Positions 18,813 through 28,385 of a DNA stretch of 64,000 nt are shown piece by piece. Position 1 is the stretch's first letter. Each line of letters opens with the position of its first letter. Source of the stretch: Fibrobacterota bacterium (lineage in GTDB: Bacteria; Fibrobacterota; Fibrobacteria; UBA11236). Under the pieces are notes generated by a model, which saw nothing but the letters and a program-made list of their open reading frames with translations, did no database searches and was not told the DNA's origin. Where the stretch lies: positions 1 to 64,000 of the forward strand of contig JAQBPN010000001.1 in the NCBI GenBank assembly GCA_028287505.1, read 5' to 3'. Position numbers and translations under genes: made by a program.

Positions 18813-19892
18813 TCAGCCGCCACAGGGATCGACTGGGGGAGTCACCACCGGCGGGGTGGTCAACCCACCCTGGGCATCCATGATGGGCAGGCTGATCTGG
18901 ATCATCCGGCTGGAATTGTCCGGCTTGACGGCGAAGTAGATGGTTTCGCCCACGTTGAACGTCATACCCGAAGACTGGTAGACCACGGTGTTGTAGCCGC
19001 CGTCCCCGGGGGGAGTGATCCTTCCATTGGGGCATTGCGTGGCGCTCGCCCAACCGTTGGTCAGAATGTCGTTCCGCGAGAAACGGAACTCGTGGATCGG
19101 GAACACGTTCCTCTTCCACATATTCACGGAGATGAAGGTCTTGTGGGTCGCCGGCTCGTAGGACGCGCTGATGGTATACAGGGAATCGTTTTCATTGCGG
19201 GTTTCCCGGTAGAAGCGGACATCGTCCAGCTTGTAGGCCATGGGGAAGCTGGCGGTCCGGCCATACGGATCATTGATGTACCATCGGGTCAAGGCGTCGA
19301 AATAGTTGTAGTTGGCCTCCCCGGTGGGATGGTTCAGCACTCCCCATTCCGTGCTTCCGCTTCCGCCCCGTTGATGGTTCGGGTGGTTGTTCATGACGAC
19401 CTTGGTCCAATGGTTGTTGTTCGGCGCGTTGAAGTGATGGTAGTAGTGCGTCCCTCCGGTTTCATCCGAATACATGTCCGCGTTGGCGACCCGCTTGACG
19501 TACGTTCCCAGTTGATAGGTCTGGTTTCCGTCCGTCGGGGCCGGGGTTCCATTGGCGGGGACTTTGAACCAGAACTCCATGCGATTGTAGGTGTTGAACT
19601 GCCAGCTGGCGGGAGCCGACACGTATTGCCGCGCGAATCCCCGGGTCCCGTTGAGATTGTACGGATTGAATTGGGTGTACAGATGCCCGGACGTCATGTT
19701 CATCTGCAGGGCGCTCCCGGTGATCCTGTCCCCGCTCACCAGCGAGTAGCCCGCCTGCCCGCCTTCCCCCGTGTACTGGCTTGGGTAGGGCAGCCCGTCA
19801 TTGGACTTCTTGGCTGTGGTGAAATCGAGATAGGGCATGCTCTGGGCGGAGGCCGCGACCATTGCCAACGAAACGAGTCTTAAGAACTTCAT
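18813..19892 (-). CDS. Secreted beta-rich protein of unknown family
   Basis: The ATG at 19892 follows AAGGAAG and begins a signal peptide (MKFLRLVSLAMVAASAQS). The mature part is rich in Tyr, Asn, Trp and Phe (RMEFWFKVPANG, TRWYINDPYGR, THYYHHFNAPNNNHWTKVV), the composition of a jelly-roll carbohydrate-binding or polysaccharide-active protein. It ends in a Pro-rich, Cys-containing tail. No catalytic motif is recognisable. The longer upstream frame lacks a signal peptide and is rejected as coding. It stands alone with its own terminator. Confidence 0.75.
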   Translation of the reverse strand: MKFLRLVSLAMVAASAQSMPYLDFTTAKKSNDGLPYPSQYTGEGGQAGYSLVSGDRITGSALQMNMTSGHLYTQFNPYNLNGTRGFARQYVSAPASWQFNTYNRMEFWFKVPANGTPAPTDGNQTYQLGTYVKRVANADMYSDETGGTHYYHHFNAPNNNHWTKVVMNNHPNHQRGGSGSTEWGVLNHPTGEANYNYFDALTRWYINDPYGRTASFPMAYKLDDVRFYRETRNENDSLYTISASYEPATHKTFISVNMWKRNVFPIHEFRFSRNDILTNGWASATQCPNGRITPPGDGGYNTVVYQSSGMTFNVGETIYFAVKPDNSSRMIQISLPIMDAQGGLTTPPVVTPPVDPCGG

Positions 19893-20721
19893 CGTACTTC
19901 CTTCTCCCGCCAACACGGGAAGTGATGCCAGGAATTCCGTCCCTGGCGGTCGGGAACGCAATCCGTCGCAAGCACTGGAACGCGGAGCCCGATTCCCGAT
20001 TGATCTCGGGTCCGGAATCCCCCCTTGGACTTCAAGGGAAAATCCCGGAACGCGGCACGCTAGGGGTGCTTGTGGTTTGCCTTCTTCTCCGGATGATCCC
20101 GCCCAGGTCCGTTTTTTCCCATCCATATGATCCCGCGGTTTCCCTGCGGCAATCGGCTCGATTTGATGGGGCCGGCGCCTTCAACCTGGCGCCGGAATTG
20201 GGAGGGATATCGATTTCTCAGAGTCATTATACTCCATCTTCGCGATCCGATTACCATGGGTTGGGGACAAAAAAGGGTAATTTTTTCGTGACGTCCGTAG
20301 CAATCCCATGATTCCACCCGGACGCGCAGCCCAGCGCGGAAGCGGGCTCCGGAGCGGTGAACCTGGAGGTCCCGTTTTCCTAAGCCTGGAGGTCGCCAGC
20401 CTCCCGGAAAAAAACATTCATTCAGTACCTTTCGGGTTACAGAAACATGTATGTTACTACCGCGGATCCGCGCGGACCGATCCATATCGGCGAAAGCGTC
20501 CATACCTGAACGATTCCCGGAACGGGCTTGGAGCGCGATTGATCCGTTGGGAAATCCCGGCCTCCTTGATAGCCGCGACCGCTTTCCCAAGAAATCCCGT
20601 CGCACGGCCGCTTACGTGCCCAGGTGGGCAGAATCGTTTCCGATTGTTAGATTTCCGTTCCTTCCGCCCCATAGGGGAGGAATTCGGCGATAAATCAAGT
20701 TCTTTCCGGGTGAAATCCATT
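19893..20721. other. Long intergenic region, no gene seen
   Basis: About 830 bases between divergent genes. Open frames here lack ribosome-binding sites and recognisable composition. A perfect 8-bp inverted repeat, CCGGCGCC/GGCGCCGG, with an 8-base loop lies near 20173-20196. It presumably carries promoters for the secreted protein and for gltX; I cannot place them. Confidence 0.5.
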
Positions 20722-22209
20722 ATGTCCCCATCCAGCCGTCCTCGCGTCCGTTTCGCTCCCAGTCCCACGGGCTATCTCCACGTGGGCGGCGCACGCACCG
20801 CCCTGTTCAATTGGCTGTTCGCCAAGCATATCGGCGGCGATTTCCTGCTGCGCATCGAGGACACGGATCAGACCCGCTACGATGAAAAGGCCCTGGTCGA
20901 ATTGATCGCGGACCTCAAGTGGCTGGGCCTCAACTGGGTGGAGGGCCCGGAGGTGGGCGGCCCCCATGCCCCTTATTTCCAGTCCCAGCGCCTGCCCCTA
21001 TACCAGGAGCACGCGCGCAAGCTGGTGGAAGGCGGCCATGCCTATCCCTGCTTCTGCACCACCGAGCGCCTGGACGAACTCCGGGAAACCCAGAAGCGCA
21101 ACAACCTGCCCACCAGCTACGATCGCCTCTGCCGCAACATCCCCGCGGAAAACGCCCGGCAGCGCGTGGCCGCCGGCGAAAAGCACACCATCCGGCTGAA
21201 GGTCCCCTTTCACGGCGACACCGTGTTCAAGGACTATCTGCGCGGAACCATCACCTATCAGAACCGCATCCTGGACGATCTGGTCCTGCTCAAGACCGAT
21301 CTTTTCCCCACTTACCATCTGGCCAACGTGGTGGACGATCATTTCATGGAAATCACCCATGTGCTGCGCGGGGACGAGTGGATTCCCAGCACGCCCCGCC
21401 ATGTCCTGTTGTATCAGGCCTTCGGCTGGGAGCCCCCCACCTTCGTGCATCTCCCCGTGATCCTGGGGCCGGACGGCGGCAAGCTCAGCAAGCGCAAGGG
21501 CGCAGCCTCGGTGGGCGATTACCGCACCCTCGGCTATCTGCCGGAAACCCTGATCAACTTCCTCTCCCTGCTCGGCTGGAATCCCGGCGGCGATGAGGAA
21601 TACATGGAGCGGGACAGGCTGGTGGAAGTCTTCACCCTCGAGAAGATCAATCCCAAGAGCGCCGTCTTCGACGAGAAGAAACTGGAGTGGCTGAACGGCC
21701 AGTACTTCCTGCGCCGGGACGTGGACTTTTTCCTTCCCCTGGTGAAACCCTTGTGGGTGGCCGCCGGCGTGGACGGAAACGCCTTTCCGGAAAGCTATTT
21801 CCGCACCGCCATCGCGCTCCTCAAGGACCGCTCCAAGCGCCTGCCGGACTTCGTCACCTACGGCATGTACTTCTTCCGCGAGCCGGACACCTACGATGAA
21901 AAGGCCGCCAAGAAATATTTCGGCCCGGGATCGGATACCCTCCTGCAGAACCTGCACGATTCGGTTTCCGCCCTCCCCGATTTCCAGACCGCCGGTCTGG
22001 AAGCCCTGTACAAGGAAACGGCCGAAAAGCTCGCCATCAAGGGCGGGGAACTCATCCATCCCACCCGTCTCGCCATCTCCGGCATTCCTTTCGGACCCGG
22101 GCTTTTCGAACTCATGGTGGCTTTGGGCAAGGACACGGTGCTCCGCCGCCTGCGCGTCGCCGCGGAAGCCGTGCGCAACGGACAGGTAAGGACGGCCGTC
22201 ACGGTGTGA
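20722..22209 (+). CDS. gltX: Glutamyl-tRNA synthetase
   Basis: Charges tRNA-Glu (and possibly tRNA-Gln in the indirect pathway). The HIGH-type motif is APSPTGYLHVGGART, ahead of DFLLRIEDTDQTR, and the KMSKS-type motif is GGKLSKRKGA. The C-terminal anticodon-binding region includes HPTRLAISG. From ATG 20722 the protein has 495 residues, normal length. A GTG four codons upstream is the only close alternative; the much longer frame upstream has no family sequence. The WYL regulator follows after 19 bp. Confidence 0.95.
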   Translation: MSPSSRPRVRFAPSPTGYLHVGGARTALFNWLFAKHIGGDFLLRIEDTDQTRYDEKALVELIADLKWLGLNWVEGPEVGGPHAPYFQSQRLPLYQEHARKLVEGGHAYPCFCTTERLDELRETQKRNNLPTSYDRLCRNIPAENARQRVAAGEKHTIRLKVPFHGDTVFKDYLRGTITYQNRILDDLVLLKTDLFPTYHLANVVDDHFMEITHVLRGDEWIPSTPRHVLLYQAFGWEPPTFVHLPVILGPDGGKLSKRKGAASVGDYRTLGYLPETLINFLSLLGWNPGGDEEYMERDRLVEVFTLEKINPKSAVFDEKKLEWLNGQYFLRRDVDFFLPLVKPLWVAAGVDGNAFPESYFRTAIALLKDRSKRLPDFVTYGMYFFREPDTYDEKAAKKYFGPGSDTLLQNLHDSVSALPDFQTAGLEALYKETAEKLAIKGGELIHPTRLAISGIPFGPGLFELMVALGKDTVLRRLRVAAEAVRNGQVRTAVTV

Positions 22210-22228
22210 CGGACGGGAAGAGGAAACG

Positions 22229-23335
22229 ATGTCGCCGAATGCATCCTTCCCGAAATCCCCCAAAAGCGTTTCCAAGGGCCCCATCGCGGCCATGCAAATC
22301 CGCATGGCCCGCGGCGGCGATACCGCCCCGGATGCCCGCCTTCCGCCCCTGAACAACAAGACCGCCAAGATCCATCGCCTGGTCCGCCTCCTGCAGGATC
22401 ATTCCGAGGGGCTGGGCATCCGGCACATTTCGGACATGCTGGGCGTGGATGAACGCACGGTAAAGCGGTATCTCTCCGACCTGCGCCGGCTCAAGTTCGA
22501 CCTGGTCCAGGATCGCAAGGGATCGGGGCGAAAATCCCTGTACCGCATCCGGATCACGGGATCTCCTCCCGGCCACTTCCTGCCGGCCCTGAAGAAAATC
22601 CGCACCGAACTGCACGCGGGGGGCAATCCCAAATACACGGCCCTGATCAACCAGCTGATGCGCTTCCTGGAGGATCGCGAATCCGCCCAGCGCGGCGATT
22701 CCGCCGAAGAGACCCCGGCCAACGCGGAAGCCTATTTCATCGATCACGGTCCCTTCGCGGAAGCCGATCCATCCCCCGGGATCCTGAAAATCCTGGAGGC
22801 CTCCATCGCCGCTCGTATGGCCGTGAAGCTTTCCTATTCGGGATATTCCTCCGATACCGGCGAGTTCCTTTTCTTCCCCTATTCCCTGTGCCTGCGCGTG
22901 GGCACCTTGTATCTCATCGGCCGGCAAGGGGAGAACCGGGGGCCGTTCAAAAGCCTTTCGGTCAAACGCATCAAGCGCGGCATCGCCACCCGGGACGCAT
23001 TCACCCGCGACGCCTTCGACCCGGCGGAGTATTACAAATACACCTTCGGCCAATGGCCCAGGCAATTGGATGAAAACCCGGAAACCGTGCTGCTGAATCT
23101 GCGGGCGCCCTGGCTGGAGAAATACCTTTCGGAAAGCCACTTCCATCCGCCCGGACGCATCCTCAAGAAGGGGAAGGACGTCCACTTCGAAGTCAAAATG
23201 GTCGTCAAACCGGACTTCGTGAACTGGGTGATGTCGCTGGCGCCGGATATGATTCCGGTGAAACCGGAGGGACTGCGCAAGGAAGTGACGAGGAGATTGA
23301 AAGCGGCCGCAGAGCAACTGGAATCAGCGGACTGA
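22229..23335 (+). CDS. WYL-domain transcriptional regulator
   Basis: An HTH domain at about residues 45-95 (HRLVRLLQDHSEGLGIRHIS, then ERTVKRYLSDLRRL) is followed by a WYL ligand-binding domain (AVKLSYSGYSSDTGEFLFFP, then LYLIGRQ). A C-terminal extension similar to WCX follows (VLLNLRAPWLEKYLSES onward). Such proteins bind nucleic acid or nucleotides and often repress or activate nearby genes. The ATG at 22229 follows GGAAGAGGA. Being 19 bp from gltX, it is probably co-transcribed. Target unknown. Confidence 0.88.
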   Translation: MSPNASFPKSPKSVSKGPIAAMQIRMARGGDTAPDARLPPLNNKTAKIHRLVRLLQDHSEGLGIRHISDMLGVDERTVKRYLSDLRRLKFDLVQDRKGSGRKSLYRIRITGSPPGHFLPALKKIRTELHAGGNPKYTALINQLMRFLEDRESAQRGDSAEETPANAEAYFIDHGPFAEADPSPGILKILEASIAARMAVKLSYSGYSSDTGEFLFFPYSLCLRVGTLYLIGRQGENRGPFKSLSVKRIKRGIATRDAFTRDAFDPAEYYKYTFGQWPRQLDENPETVLLNLRAPWLEKYLSESHFHPPGRILKKGKDVHFEVKMVVKPDFVNWVMSLAPDMIPVKPEGLRKEVTRRLKAAAEQLESAD

Positions 23336-23376
23336 AAAACAGTGCAGAAAATTGACGCCCTCACGCTGCTAACCGC

Positions 23377-23550
23377 ATTTCGTCGGGCGTCGGGCGTTAA
23401 GAAAAAGCCAAAGAAAAAAGAGAAGAAAGAAAAAACCAGGAATCTCTCCCTGGTTTCTTTTCTTCTCTTTACGCCCGACGCCGAGGCGCCAAGCAAATGT
23501 CTTTTAAGGGTTGGGATCTCACGCGCCGGTCGCCCGACGCCCGACGAGAT
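23377..23550. repeat. MITE-like palindromic repeat, copy 2
   Basis: A 174-bp relative of the repeat at 13693-13860. The left end ATTTCGTCGGGCGT is identical, the right end is the near-complement CGCCCGACGAGAT, and the right half shares ACGCCCGACGCC followed by AGGCGC. The centre differs: here an A/G-rich strand (AAAGAGAAGAAAG) pairs with a T/C-rich one across a CCAGG/CCTGG stem. It lies between the convergent WYL and PfkB genes and may act as a two-way terminator. Confidence 0.75.
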
Positions 23551-23601
23551 GATCCTTAAGCGCTCACTGCGTCAGGATCCTCCGTCCGCACCCATCCGAT
23601 C

Positions 23602-24729
23602 TTAATCCTTCAAGGTTCCCGCTCCCCAACCGCGCAGCAATCCCACGATGTCTTCCGAGGTGGGACTGCGTCCATTGCGGACGTACCAGCCGGATGCGCC
23701 CACGCCGGAGTAGAGGGCGTCGAGCACGGACAGGTCCGCCATGATGCCGCCGCAGAATCCGCCGTTGAAATGATCGCCCGCGCCGGTGGACAGCTTGGGA
23801 CTGGGGCAGTAGGGACCTTCGATGCCGGCGGAATCCTTGCCGATGCAGGCTCCCGCGTACTTGATGGCATGCACCACCACGCCGCTGATACCCAGATTCT
23901 CGCGCATCCTGATAGCCGTGGCCTCCACGCCCTTGACCGATTCCTCTGGCTTTTCCTTGATGCCGAGCACCTCGCTGACCTGTTCGGCTTCGCGCAGGTT
24001 GAGTCCCAGGATGACTTCGGTTTTCCTGTTGAGGGCCTGGATCTGATCCAGCACCCTGGCCAGATCGGAACGGGATCGCTTTTCCGGATCGGCCAGGTCG
24101 AAGAAGAACTTCACCTTGCAGCCTTCCGGCACCATCCGGATCATGTTCTCGATGATCTCTTCCATCTCCGTAAGCATGGTCCAGTTGGTGCAGGCCACCA
24201 TATCGGACAGGAAGAACAGTTCCCGCATGACCGGCTCGCCGACCACTTCCAGCAGGCGCTGCCAGCACATATCCTTGATGGTATTGAGCTTGCCGAGCAT
24301 CAGTTTGCCGTCATGGAATTCCAGGGCGTCCGTATGCCCGGGAATGCCGACTGAAACCACTTTGCAGATGCTCTTGAGCGGCTTGAAGACGGGATGAAGC
24401 TCCGGGTAACCGAGCATGCCGATGCAAGTCACCTGGGCGCCCATGCCGGCAGCGGCCATGGCCATCAAGGGGCCGTTGCCGCCCAGCTTTTCCAGGACGG
24501 GAACCAACTCGATGTTCGCGGACTTGCCCGCCGCGGAGGCGATACGGCCGGCGAACTCGGTGATGGTCTCTATGCGCTGGTATTCATGGTTGTTCTTGCG
24601 CGTGGCTACGGCATGGATGATTTCGTCGACGAAACCATCGAAGCCCACGAGGAACTTCTTGGTGCGCATGACTGCTTTGCGTGCCGCGATGGCATCGGCC
24701 GCCCTGATGATGTCTTTAGTGTCGATCAC
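23602..24729 (-). CDS. PfkB-family carbohydrate kinase
   Basis: Ribokinase-fold sugar kinase of 375 residues. N-terminal signature FLVGFDGFVDEI, substrate region GGNGPLMAMAAAGMGAQVTC, and the C-terminal PfkB motif LSTGAGDHFNGGF with the catalytic Asp are present. The start is GTG at 24729, just after GGAAGGGG. Substrate cannot be told from sequence; an insert around residues 150-230 is longer than in ribokinase. It lies upstream of the repeat and downstream of the STAS gene, which is on the same strand but 145 bp away. Confidence 0.88.
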   Translation of the reverse strand: MIDTKDIIRAADAIAARKAVMRTKKFLVGFDGFVDEIIHAVATRKNNHEYQRIETITEFAGRIASAAGKSANIELVPVLEKLGGNGPLMAMAAAGMGAQVTCIGMLGYPELHPVFKPLKSICKVVSVGIPGHTDALEFHDGKLMLGKLNTIKDMCWQRLLEVVGEPVMRELFFLSDMVACTNWTMLTEMEEIIENMIRMVPEGCKVKFFFDLADPEKRSRSDLARVLDQIQALNRKTEVILGLNLREAEQVSEVLGIKEKPEESVKGVEATAIRMRENLGISGVVVHAIKYAGACIGKDSAGIEGPYCPSPKLSTGAGDHFNGGFCGGIMADLSVLDALYSGVGASGWYVRNGRSPTSEDIVGLLRGWGAGTLKD

Positions 24730-24874
24730 AATCCCCTTCCAGACTTATTGAAAAAGACATGAATCCTCCCACCCGTCTCGACAGCCCCCGTCGACCGGAC
24801 CGCCTCCCTTTTCGGGACATGGCCGGCCAGGGTTTCCCGAAATGGAGAACCCCAGGTCAGCCGTGCCCGAGGGC

Positions 24875-25219
24875 TCAGCGATTCAGCGCGATGTCGATGG
24901 TCGGAAGGAGCGGAATCATATCGGTTATGCCTGCAATCTCCAGGACTTCGACCACATGGCCCGCCTGGCAGACGATTTTAAACTGGCAATGGCTATCCAA
25001 ACCCCATTTGATCAGTTTGGAAAATTCTCCCAATCCAACGCTGGACAGCATGGTCACCCCGGTGCAATCCAGGATCACCTTTTCGGGTTTCAGCATGCGC
25101 AGATTCGAAAACTCCTGACGCATGACGTCCACGGTCTCGAAGGTCAGGTCGCCGGTGATTTCCACCACCGCATGCCCCTTCTTCGTGTAGTTCCTACAGG
25201 AGAAAACGTTTTTTGGCAT
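24875..25219 (-). CDS. STAS-domain anti-sigma factor antagonist
   Basis: A single STAS domain of 114 residues like SpoIIAA/RsbV. The opening AVVEITGDLTFETVDVMRQE is typical, and the phosphorylatable serine lies in TGVTMLSSVGLGEF (S59 or S60). It would be phosphorylated by an anti-sigma kinase and, when dephosphorylated, sequester that kinase or another partner. No kinase or phosphatase gene is adjacent, so its circuit lies elsewhere. Confidence 0.85.
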   Translation of the reverse strand: MPKNVFSCRNYTKKGHAVVEITGDLTFETVDVMRQEFSNLRMLKPEKVILDCTGVTMLSSVGLGEFSKLIKWGLDSHCQFKIVCQAGHVVEVLEIAGITDMIPLLPTIDIALNR

Positions 25220-25385
25220 TTATAAAGTACCCGAGGCTACTGCCTTAGCTTTAATACCTTTATTCCCATGGCCTGCCGCTCCCGCATGCCGGGTCCTCAG
25301 AATAAGTATTCTGAAAAGGAAATGCAAATTTACCATAATTGGGCCAATTTTCCCAAGCCTTTCCAAAGGAAACGGAGTCCGGCCC

Positions 25386-25994
25386 TTGGGCGCCTATAAA
25401 ACCCCCGCAAAGGTCAAATTGGTGGTCGGATTGCTGGGCGCGGACCTGGAAATCCTCAAACAGGCCAGGACCGTTCTCCTCGAAAAATTCGGTCCGGAGG
25501 AGGAGGTCATGCCCCCCATCCCCTTCATTTGGACCCAGTATTACGCCGATGAGGTGGGGGTTTCACCCTGGCGGACCTTCCTGAGCTATGAGAACCTCAT
25601 CTCCCGGGAAGACCTGGTCGACATCAAGCGATACACGAACGGATTGGAGCTGGACCTGGCCCGGGGCGGATTGCGCCGGGTAAACGTCGACCCGGGCTAC
25701 CTTACCCTGGGACAGTTCTTTCTGGCCACCACCAAGGACCAACGCCATCGCGTATACGTCCGTGACGGCATTTTCGTCGAGCCCACTTTGTACTTCCAGG
25801 ATGGCCTTTTCCACCCCTTCGAGTGGACATATCGGGACTATCGCAGCGCCGAATACCGCGATTATTTCATGGCGGCCCGGTCCAAACTGGCCTATCAGAT
25901 GCATCACCAAGGATTGCCTTACTCGCGCCGGAAAGGTTTTTCGGGTTCGAACGAAGCGGCGGATGGGGCTGAAAGCCAAGGGCCTCAGGATTAG
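25386..25994 (+). CDS. DUF4416 family protein
   Basis: A 202-residue protein matching my memory of DUF4416: early LVVGLLGADLEILKQARTVL, the aromatic FIWTQYYADEVG, then NVDPGYLTLGQFFLATTKDQ and the C-terminal YRSAEYRDYF. The family is of unknown function and widespread in anaerobic and environmental bacteria. The start is TTG at 25386; GGAAACGGAG lies about ten bases upstream. The tail after residue 180 is low-complexity. It is convergent with glnB. Confidence 0.75.
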   Translation: MGAYKTPAKVKLVVGLLGADLEILKQARTVLLEKFGPEEEVMPPIPFIWTQYYADEVGVSPWRTFLSYENLISREDLVDIKRYTNGLELDLARGGLRRVNVDPGYLTLGQFFLATTKDQRHRVYVRDGIFVEPTLYFQDGLFHPFEWTYRDYRSAEYRDYFMAARSKLAYQMHHQGLPYSRRKGFSGSNEAADGAESQGPQD

Positions 25995-26157
25995 TTGCGT
26001 CGGGACCGAACGTTTCGGACCTGGACGCTTCGTCCACCGGGACCGGAGGCCGGTTCCCCCCGGTGGGACCGGGGGAAAGATTTGGAGGCGGGAGCCTTAT
26101 GCTCCCTTGAACATTGACCCCGAAAACCGGGGACTGGAAATCATACTCAAGCGAGGA

Positions 26158-26187
26158 GCTTAGAGTTTGCCTTCGCAAACTCTAAGC
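26158..26187. terminator. Perfect 13-bp stem-loop between convergent genes
   Basis: GCTTAGAGTTTGC (26158-26170) pairs without mismatch with 26175-26187 around a four-base loop (CTTC on plus, GAAG on minus). It ends eight bases from the glnB stop and may terminate both glnB and the DUF4416 gene. No T-run follows on either strand. Confidence 0.5.
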
Positions 26188-26194
26188 GACAAGC

Positions 26195-26643
<449 letters not shown>

Positions 26644-26731
26644 GGGATGGGAGCCGAAATACGATCCCGGCGACCTTGCGGCCCAAGGGCGTAGGCGGGT
26701 TCGAGACCGCCGACGACCGGGACCAGATTTC

Positions 26732-27871
26732 CTAAAACCCGAGGACCATGTCCACGGCGGATCCCAATTGGGTTCCGGTTGCTTTTTTGTCCGCGTCCGC
26801 AAAGACGTCTTCGCTGGCCATATCCACGCGGAACTCCGCGCGGATCATGGCGGTCTTGGTCAGCCAAATCGTCGGCGCGACGGTGATATTCTGAAGGGTG
26901 ATGTCGGTGTTGGTGCCCACGGAACCGGCCGCCCCTACGCGGGACAGCTTGTCATCCATGAAATACTCATAGCGCAAACCCAATCCGAACCAGTCGTTGA
27001 AATGCACCAGGGGCTGCACGCCCAATCCCAGCCAGGAGGCATCATCGCCGCCTACGCCGGCCTTTTCTTCCATGCCGTAGTTGGCCTGCAGCCACAGGTC
27101 CGTCATGGGAATAGCCTTGGTCACCGCGGTGAGATCGAAGCTCATGCGCAAATCATCCGTATTGCCGGCTTTTTCCGGACCGACGATGGCGGAAACGGCG
27201 ACCGCAAGGGGCGCTCCCATATTGTATCCGATCTTGGCCAGGTAGGAGGGAACGGCATTCTGATCCGCAGCCTGATCCCATCCGTTGATGACGCCTACGT
27301 GCACATCCACGGGGCCATTGGCCATGTTGATTTCCGCGCCTGTGTGCGTCACCGGTTCGGCAAGGCCGAACAGGAAGCCGCGGGTGATGGTCGGATTGGC
27401 TCCGCCTTCGACCACTTCGATGCCCTGATAGGTGGCATATTTACCGGCCTTAATGCCCCACATGCGGCCTGCGCCGAATGCCCAGGTTATGTACGCCTCT
27501 TGCAGATCGATTGCATATCCGGCCGCGGTGAGCGGGCCCGAGCCGGCAAGCGAGGCATCCAACGCGCCATCGGAACCGAAATCCGTTTCCACGGTATAGC
27601 CTAATCCGGTCGCGCTGTCCGCGCCGGCGATCGCCAGGTGCGCGTTGTTCAGATTGAAGGTATTGGCTTGAGCGTCATAGCTATGAAACACGTTTGTAGT
27701 ATTTTCGTCCGGAGTCGCCCAATTGCGATTGGCGCTGGCCTCGACGGAACCGGAAATGACGGGGGCGGCATGCGCTGCGATGGCGGTCATTCCGGCCAAC
27801 GCCAGAGTGATTCCCGCGACCTTCAATCCGCGCGCTGCAGCATTATATTTGGGAAGCCCTTTGATCATCAT
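26732..27871 (-). CDS. Outer-membrane beta-barrel porin 1
   Basis: A 379-residue protein with a signal peptide ending around AIAAHAA, followed by alternating amphipathic strands (NTFNLNNAHLAIAGAD, DLQEAYITWAFGAGRMWGIK, GLGLRYEYFMDD) and a terminal VDMVLGF with C-terminal Phe, the assembly signal of outer-membrane barrels. It resembles the putative beta-barrel porin-2 (BBP2) group. Position next to glnB and the urea genes suggests uptake of small nitrogen compounds; this is inference. It is read toward glnB. Confidence 0.82.
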   Translation of the reverse strand: MMIKGLPKYNAAARGLKVAGITLALAGMTAIAAHAAPVISGSVEASANRNWATPDENTTNVFHSYDAQANTFNLNNAHLAIAGADSATGLGYTVETDFGSDGALDASLAGSGPLTAAGYAIDLQEAYITWAFGAGRMWGIKAGKYATYQGIEVVEGGANPTITRGFLFGLAEPVTHTGAEINMANGPVDVHVGVINGWDQAADQNAVPSYLAKIGYNMGAPLAVAVSAIVGPEKAGNTDDLRMSFDLTAVTKAIPMTDLWLQANYGMEEKAGVGGDDASWLGLGVQPLVHFNDWFGLGLRYEYFMDDKLSRVGAAGSVGTNTDITLQNITVAPTIWLTKTAMIRAEFRVDMASEDVFADADKKATGTQLGSAVDMVLGF

Positions 27872-28385
27872 CCTGTCGTACTCCTTTTAAAGATGGGGAT
27901 TTTTTAGTCTGGCCCGGGTTTTCGGGAGGCATTCCGATTCGGAACTGTCACTCCCCAAAATCCATGACCCGCTGTTAAATGGACTAAAAAATTCACATTC
28001 CATGGCATTTTCCTGAATTTGGAATGTTTTGATGACCAGGTTTCGGCAATTATTCACTTCCCGTTGCCAAGTACATCAATCCCCATGCCAGTTAATTAAA
28101 AGAGAGCCTCCTTGTTTGATAATCGTTAAAAAGTCGGTTTTTTTGTAACTCTGCCGGATTAAGGCTTAACAAATCAGAACATAACAGTCTTAAATCTGAC
28201 AACACATGACATTACTAGACTAATTCCGGAAAATTTCCAGGTTCAGGTCTTTTTTTGTAAGAGGCCCAAGGGTGGGGAAAGAATCTCTCCCTTCCCAGGG
28301 CCCGTTACTCTCTCTTCAATACTGACAATCATTTTGGTACCGGCCGGAAACCAGAGATAATCCCGATTCGGCTTTCCCAAGGAGA
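27872..28385. other. AT-rich intergenic region upstream of porin 1
   Basis: About 510 bases, clearly more AT-rich than the flanks. It contains the promoter-like motif at 28072-28091 and, near 28270-28306, a long imperfect hairpin (GGCCC arms around a GGGTGGGGA/TCTCCCTTCCC stem) just past the stop of porin 2. No gene seen. Confidence 0.6.
28072..28091 (-). promoter_or_regulatory. Sigma-54-like motif upstream of porin 1 (imperfect)
   Basis: The minus strand reads CTGGCATGGGGATTGATGTA. TGGCAT and TTGAT stand where -24 and -12 would be, but the usual invariant GC at -12 is GA. The same 20-mer with one change precedes porin 2, which is why I list it. It is about 200 bp from the porin 1 start. Confidence 0.4.
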
